Shown here piece by piece: positions 58,289-64,000 of a stretch of DNA of 64,000 nucleotides. The position numbers and the translations under genes are program-made. Under the pieces are notes generated by a model. The model had not been told where the DNA came from. It ran no database searches and saw only the letters and a program-made list of their open reading frames with translations. Location: positions 24,766,001 to 24,830,000 of the forward strand of contig OX940869.1 in assembly GCA_954871525.1 (NCBI GenBank), in the 5' to 3' direction. This stretch comes from Parietaria judaica. Taxonomy: Eukaryota; Streptophyta; Magnoliopsida; Rosales; Urticaceae. Each line of letters opens with the position of its first letter. The first letter of the stretch is position 1.

Positions 58289-59659
58289 CTAATCAATGTA
58301 AAAATCAATATCGAAGCCGTCTTCAATCTGCAATGGCGCAGGCTTGACCTGCTCTTGCGCTGCAGGGTGTTGTGGCTGTTGCTGCGCCATCAGTGCTTTA
58401 AGCACGCCCTCAACGTTGATGGACGGACTTTGGAAGTTCGGGATCACAACATCTGGATTCGAATTCGCCAGCATTTGGCTCAGAAACAAGAGGTTCGCAT
58501 TCTGTTGCTGCAACAGCTTGTTGATTTCCTCCAACAGTGTCTCGACGATAGCCGCCGGTATCATATTCAGTGCCGGTTGTATAGCTCCGTGTGGAGGCTG
58601 TGACGGCGTCATCGGTGGCGTGAACAATGGCGTCGCAGTGTTGAAGGAGGACCCGAGCATGTAGGATCCTTTCGGTTTGCGATCGGGCGAGAGGTCGTAC
58701 TTGCAGGCGAGCGAGGCCGGGGCCGAGCGCGAATCGTGTCCGCGGAGTGGCGTGGGTGGGGAGAGCAACGAGCGGGAGGAGCGGCGCGGAGATTTTGCGC
58801 GGATCTCGACAATGTCGATTTCCCAGAGGACCCAATCCTGCGTGGACGACCGGTGCGGGACGTCGTGAGTGATCGAGTTCCGCCACGGTGGGAGCCCGTT
58901 GTTGGCACGTAGGAATTGGCCGTAGCGCGTCCTCAAGCGGACCTAACGTCGGAAACGTTTAGAAAATGAAATTGTGCAACCATGCAATTAGATTAACTGA
59001 TAATTGTGGCAAAAGTACTTAACTTTTGATAACAAAACTGTGGCAGGTAACAAAGGCATCAAGGTCCAAAATGGAAAAGAATAGCAGCAAAGACACTTAG
59101 TCAAAAAAATATGAGACAGACATAAATTTTTCCGTCCTCTTGTTTCCGTCGATAACTTACGAGAGAAGATGCAATATAACTAGATGTACACATGAATGTG
59201 TCTTTTCACGATTTAATAACATTATGCTAAAAAATTGATTAACGTCCATTAAAAATGAACGAGAATGTATTAGTCAAAATTTAAATAATTTTTCATGATT
59301 ATCCCTAAATTAATGTACTATTAATATTGATAATTAATTGTAACAACCTGGAAGCCCTCGCGGATCGGCTCCCACTCGACGGACGCGTCGAGGCGCGTCG
59401 GCATCGTCTGCAGGACCTGTTTCCCCGTCAAGCCGAGCAGGAACGGCATGTTCGACGCAGTCAGGTACTTCCCGAAGCAGCTCTTCAACCGCAGCACGCT
59501 CCCGTCCCCACCGCTGGCGACACGGTCGATCGTCCACATCGCGTTGCGCGTCGTGCCATTACGGTCCTGACACACGGACTGCTCGTCGTCATCGGCCAGT
59601 AAATACTTGTCATGGTGGCTCCGGAGCCGCACCACCCTCGCCTTTTGGAAGAGCTCCAT
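58289..59659 (-). CDS. DUF569 gene C, chimeric C-terminus, 2 exons, 321 aa
   Basis: Exons 59659-59348 and 58942-58289, GT-AG, phase 0. Exon 1 and the first part of exon 2 are close to gene A ([40 protein letters not shown], then [20 protein letters not shown]). From about residue 165 the protein leaves the DUF569 family. Where gene A splices to its C-terminal domain, gene C reads on through a Pro/Thr-rich stretch and a Leu/Gln-rich helix-prone segment (VETLLEEINKLLQQQNANLL). A QQQPQHPAAQEQ patch follows, then an acidic-aromatic end (EDGFDIDFYID). I do not recognise the origin of that tail. An ATG 45 codons upstream is in frame, but the start shared with gene A is preferred. Intron 1 holds a MITE. 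Confidence 0.86.
58999..59304. mobile_element. MITE in intron 1 of DUF569 gene C
   Basis: Gene A intron 1 is 89 bp; gene C intron 1 is 405 bp and has the same ends. The extra sequence begins GATAATTGTGGCAAAAGTAC and its far end is an imperfect complement (GGGATAATCATGAAAAATTA). The interior words GGTCCAAAATGG and AAAAAATTGATTAA also occur, in similar form, at 63600-63930, so this is a repeated family. Confidence 0.55.
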
Positions 59660-59834
59660 GGCGCTCTGGGAAATTGGCCGAAGAATGCGAGGGATTATGA
59701 AACGATTGAGAGAGATAAAGAGATTATTGTTGGGATGTTTAGAGTTTGTTATGAACGAATTGGGAAATGAGAAATTGGTTAAGGGTTTTGGCACGTAGAT
59801 TAGTAACCAGAGCCTGTTAATATGAGCGAAAATG

Positions 59835-59860
59835 GTAATATATATATATATATATATATG
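59835..59860. repeat. (TA)n microsatellite upstream of DUF569 gene C
   Basis: About 12 TA units directly after the block shared with the gene A upstream region. Confidence 0.9.
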
Positions 59861-62472
59861 AAAGAAGTTTGATTATAACAACGCGTGAAAGTGTTGGTTG
59901 ATATGCCAAAGAGAAAGATCTTCTAGCGTTTTCTGTCTAGGGTTGGGTGTCATTTTGGCGTCTAAGTCGTAAGCATATTAGAGTTTCTAGACGAAGTCGG
60001 GTAATTGGTTTTCTTAAAAAGATAATTGCGATAAACGTATCTAAATTAATTAAATGAAACTGTACAATAATATTTTTTTTTCTAAAGATAATTGAGGAAA
60101 AATTAAAAGAAATTGTACAATAATAATACTTTCTTTGTTTGTTTGAATTCGACCTCTTTGGGAGTGCTTCCGCCACAGAAAGTAGAGGTATATTATTTGT
60201 TTTTAATTGCACTTAATAAATATCTACAATTCTTAAATTTGCGTTTTAATACTATGTGTTTTAAATAAAGTTATGTCATTAACATATGTAATGTATGCCT
60301 CAAATTAACATGCATCTTCTCACACTTTATGTCAAAACATCTGAGGAAATTTAAATAACATGAAAAAAAAATGTTAACGGGAGTTGTGAAGTATACGTGG
60401 CTTATTAATTAAAAACAAATAGGATCGAGACAATTAATAACTTAATTTTTACTATTTTAGGTATTTATTCAATCGAAAGTTTGCAACAATTTTAGGTATT
60501 TTCTGCAACAATTATCTATTATCCTAAAAGGGTAGACTGTAGTTCTTCAAGATTATCATGGTTACGTCGCATCTAGCAAGTATGGTTTCTAAACAACCTA
60601 TACCAAAATATTTTTTTTTTTTTTTTTTTTTTTACCTTCACGGATTAAACGCTGTGCATTTAAGCGGGGTCCACTTGGGCTGAACCCGCCCGTTCCCTGC
60701 ATAGAAGGACTTTAAAGCCCCGAGAATACACGGGATCAACCCAGCCATGTCCTGCAAGGGCCTGCCAGATTCCGAGTCCAAACCCGAGGGGGGAAGGCGG
60801 GCCCGCGCAGGCTGCCAAGTTTTATCATTTAAGAAAAACCTAAGCACTAAGCAGTTGGATATATAACACCTGACCGAGAAATTAAAAAAAAAAAAAAAGA
60901 CATTGGAACTAATCCCCAACGTTTCTGTATGTACGGCATAAGTATTGAAACAATATTTTTTTTGCCCCTAATATTTTAAAACGACTCTTTTGGCCCTAAA
61001 AAATAATATATTTTCTTAGTACGATAAATGCACCTCAATGTTTAAATATTAAAAAAATATATATTTTAAAATACAACATGACATTGTTCGTTTAGGAAAA
61101 ATTAAAATGATAGTAATATTAATACCGAAATGAAATAACATTACAACAACATCGAAATAAAAAAATTCTTTTAGTTTGTAAATTTTGTTTTTGTGCATAT
61201 ATATTTTGAATTAATTTATGCAGTAGTATTTTATTATGAAAATAATGAATAAGTGGTATAATTAAATTATACTAAGTAAATATAAGGGTACAAAAATAAA
61301 ACGAAAATTAAATATAAAATGAATATTTTAATTTAGTATTGAAAATGAAATTCGGTACAAGTACTGCAAAAGGATTAGAAAATAGATTAATCGGGTGGAG
61401 TTGGTCTTAGCTGATAAAATTACCGATATTCTAAAAATGAAGCACTGATTCTTTGGACTATTTTTTTAAATGTATTTAAAGGACCTTTTTTTTAAACACC
61501 CAAAACAATATCTTTGTTTATCTTCCCAGTTAGACCTGAATCCAACAATTAAAACACAAATTGAAATGAGTTATGACTAAATACAAAGAGCATCTTCAAG
61601 AATTTCAATGAAAATTAACATTAATATATTTGTGATATAGCAAAGATATATATTTTTGTGGTTCGGTACCCATTTGTTGTTGTTTTGGTGTCCTATAATG
61701 TCGTAAGCACATTGGTTTTTAATTGTACGGTTAACCTGTTATTTTCTATGACTTGTTAACCATACTTGATTAAAACAATTTGCTAAAAGACCTCCTTTGA
61801 GATTTTTGTGCAGTCCATACCCTTATTGGGCTCACTGCTAAGAAACATAAATAGTGCCGAAGAAAGGTATGGAGTGAACAAAAATCTGATTGATTTGAAT
61901 GAGAGTATTATAATCGCCTTTAATTAATTTATCCGTAACAGAAATTAGGACACATCATCTAGGCATGGACAATTAAGAATGATCAACTTGATAAAGAAAA
62001 AGGAAAAAAAAATACTACGTACATGAGATTGAGATCACACGATCCTAAATTTAGGCTAATTTCTCTTATCTCAGCCTTATAATTCTTTGCCATTTTTAGG
62101 CAATTGTAAAAAATAACATACCAAACAACAATATAAAAATAAATTAATATCCTCAAGTCCTAGTCAAAGTACAGTTTGCAAGAGTTAAACATTTCAAGTC
62201 ATTAATTAGGGCATCTAGAAATTCCATGTATCATTTTCACGGCTAATTAGTAACTCGTGTTTCCAAACTCGTCCACGGTCCTCAACGCGAGTCCGGTTCT
62301 GACAACAATATCATCGTAGCCCCAGGCGACGAACCCGTACCCGTCTTTAGGCTTTACTTGTCATAAGATGTGATATTTTATATAGTGTAAATACAAGAAA
62401 AGTGCTTTGAAGTATACAAAAAAAAAAAGTATACAAAATTCTACATTCTTAATCCTATTTTATTGTCGTATG
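59861..62472. other. AT-rich spacer, no gene seen
   Basis: It contains a T23 run at 60611-60633 followed by about 200 GC-rich bases and an A run near 60885. That could be an antisense retroposon, but no target duplication is visible. The remainder is AT-rich with chance ORFs only. Confidence 0.5.
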
Positions 62473-62572
62473 AGTACTGTTATGCGTATTTTACATAGCC
62501 TAGAAAAATTAAGGCCCAAACCAAAAAAACGCACCAAAAAGGCCCAAAACAAATAAAGCCCAACAAATCAAC

Positions 62573-62858
62573 TTTGACCCGCTTTGGAAAGTCAACCCGA
62601 ACCGGTCAAAAAAGTCAATTGGGCTCGACCCAAAAAAGTCAACCGAAAAAGTCAACAAACTCGACCCGGAAAAGTCAACCGACAAAGTCAACAGACTCGA
62701 CCCAGAAAAGTCAACCGGAAAAATCAACGGGCCCGAATCCAGAAAGTAACCAGGCTCGACCCGGCAAAGTCAACCGACAAAGTCAACAGACTAGACCCAG
62801 AGAAGTCAACCGGAAAAGTCAACGGGCCCGCAACCAGAAAGTCAACAAAAAGTCAACC
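62573..62858. promoter_or_regulatory. array of about 15 W-box-like TTGACY motifs in the U3 of solo LTR C
   Basis: Fourteen GTCAA words followed mainly by CC, CA or CG, nearly all preceded by A (so TTGACT on the minus strand), plus one TTGACC on the plus strand, within 290 bases. TTGACY is the WRKY factor core site. The words are spaced roughly 11-30 bases apart in a degenerate AAAGTCAACCG/CTCGACCC tandem repeat. Confidence 0.7.
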
Positions 62859-62904
62859 CAAACTCGATCGGGAAATGTCGACTCGGTCCGACTTAAAAAA
62901 CATG

Positions 62905-62974
62905 CCTTCGGGGCGTGCGGCGCGCCCCGAAGGAAAAAACATGCCTTCGGGGCGCGCCGCGCGCCCGAAGGCAT
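62905..62974. repeat. two adjacent GC-rich hairpins in solo LTR C
   Basis: CCTTCGGGGCG / CGCCCCGAAGG (62905-62933) and ATGCCTTCGGG / CCCGAAGGCAT (62941-62974), both perfect stems. They lie 20-90 bases upstream of the TATA box and appear to be a duplication of one another. Confidence 0.85.
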
Positions 62975-63116
62975 GAAATCAAACTTCCGACCCTCTATAA
63001 ATACGAGGGCACCCCCTCCACAATCGGTAAGCACTCCCGAAGCCAAAAAACCTTTGTTTCCCTTATATTCATAATTTCCGACTCAAATAATGTTGAGCTT
63101 CGGAGCGGGCGACAGA

Positions 63117-63118
<2 letters not shown>

Positions 63119-63148
<30 letters not shown>
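63119..63148 (+). repeat. C30 homopolymer
   Basis: Thirty consecutive C residues in the likely R/U5 part of solo LTR C. The exact length in an assembly of such a run is unreliable. Confidence 0.85.
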
Positions 63149-63150
<2 letters not shown>

Positions 63151-63599
63151 TGTTCCCCTCTAGAGTTCACGTTTTCAACTCTTTTTTCAGGAACGAAGGC
63201 AGGTTTTACATGGAAGATTTTCGGCCCATCAAGACCGAAGATCAAGCTTCAAAGCCCATTCCAACCGTCAAGCGGGCGTTGGACCCGACCCAAAATCAAG
63301 ACTTGGGCCGCATTCACGTTAATCGATTTTTAGGCATTAACAAGTACAAAAATAAATTTTCTCATGTCATCGTAAGATCTAAGTAGCCTCTGTTATGACC
63401 CATCAGTCAAATACCATTTGTCACATTTTTTAGCATAATTCTTGTAATTATAATTATAATTAAATGAATTAGTTATGAGTCATGAAAGAAATCATATGTA
63501 TCCCTGAATAAGTTGTATGGTATATATCTTCTACATAGGTAATCTATGTATGTATTTTAAGAACTTTAATATAATCATAGCAAAAGAACCCAAACTATA

Positions 63600-63930
63600 A
63601 ACAATAGAAGCGGCAATGGTCCAAAGTGAAAAAATGATACGGAAAAGTATCTAGAGTAGAAATGTGAAGCGACATATTTTTTCGTCCAATTTTTTTCATT
63701 GCATTCAAATAATAATGGATGTACTATATAGTTCGATGAGTACAAAAATGCGTATCTTAAGTATGACGTAATAGCATTATACTACAAATTGGCTTAATTG
63801 AACGAAAAAATTGCATCGACTCACAATTACTAACTTTGAGTATTTTTTTGCTATATTTTTTTTTTTACTTTGGACACCTATTATTTAAATTGATCAAAAC
63901 TTAAGTACTTTTGAGATTATCTAATATATA
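63600..63930. mobile_element. MITE-like element related to the gene C intron copy
   Basis: It shares GGTCCAAA.TG.AAAA and AAATTG.TTAA words in order with 58999-59304 and has loosely inverted ends (GGTCCAAAGTG and TACTTTGGACA). It is non-coding. Bases 63348-63599 and the right edge hold nothing else that I can assign. Confidence 0.45.
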
Positions 63931-64000
63931 TATACATATATAATATTAGCTATTAAACGTATTATATATCACATAATCAAGATTTTTAAGGAAGTTTCTA

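Larger units (their letters stand above)
62478..63342 (+). repeat. solo LTR C, 865 bp
   Basis: Perfect 5-bp duplication AGTAC (62473-62477 and 63343-63347). It starts TGTTATGCGTATTTTAC and ends TTTAGGCATTAACA, the same termini style as solo LTR D. TATAAATA is at 62996-63003. U3 contains the GTCAA array (62573-62858) and two GC-rich hairpins. A C30 tract lies downstream of the TATA box. No internal sequence is attached. Confidence 0.88.

Noticed and set aside
60611..60895. Retroposon on the minus strand with an A23 tail
   Set aside because: The tail is clear, but I found no target duplication or internal promoter, so I left it as part of the spacer.
63343..63347. Identity of the duplications of Tat1 and solo LTR C (both AGTAC)
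   Set aside because: The elements are unrelated and lie 53 kb apart; two equal 5-mers are expected by chance.

Overview
This is nuclear DNA from a flowering plant, most likely a eudicot. The genes are intron-split with GT-AG introns and encode plant families: a plant-type HI0933-like flavoprotein with an N-terminal extension, a pentatricopeptide repeat (PPR) protein, and DUF569 proteins. The spacers are AT-rich, and more than half of the window is LTR retrotransposon. I cannot name the species from the sequence.

Layout. (1) 1-12147: a degenerate Ty1/copia element on the minus strand, running off the left edge. A Ty3/gypsy element of the Tat type ('Tat1', 1917-10241) sits inside its gag gene with a perfect 5-bp target duplication. 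The two Tat1 LTRs differ at one base, so the insertion is very recent. (2) 12153-14919: spacer with MITE-like elements. (3) 14920-19781, minus: a 16-exon gene for an FAD-dependent HI0933-family oxidoreductase of 465 aa. (4) 19782-24069: spacer with a local repeat, a non-autonomous hAT element (8-bp duplication) and a MITE. (5) 24070-25461, plus: an intronless PPR gene, followed by a broken tandem copy of its 3' half. (6) 26516-28046 and 29237-29866, minus: two DUF569 genes (A, B). (7) 32341-54454: a 22-kb nest. A 7.5-kb Ty1/copia element carries four later insertions: solo LTR A, a second Tat element ('Tat2'), solo LTR B and solo LTR D. Each is framed by a 5-bp duplication. (8) 54975-58070: a local duplication, a decayed gypsy gag fragment and a foldback Mutator-like element whose empty site survives in the other duplicate. 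(9) 58289-59659, minus: a third DUF569 gene (C), a sister of A with an unrelated C-terminus. (10) 59660-64000: AT-rich spacer, solo LTR C with a dense W-box-like array, and a MITE.

How it fits together. The three DUF569 genes look like one tandem cluster pushed apart by the 22-kb nest. Genes A and C still share exon structure and about 50 bp of upstream sequence. The two Tat elements carry gag-protease and RT-RNaseH-integrase in the same frame, separated by one UAG followed directly by CAA UUA. That is the known leaky-stop context of tobamovirus type, and it suggests pol is made by readthrough. Tat2 is clearly broken. Tat1 has a single extra stop just after the readthrough site.

Basis: coordinates, duplications, splice sites and motifs were read by eye. 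Family names come from recognised motifs. No database search or alignment program was run.
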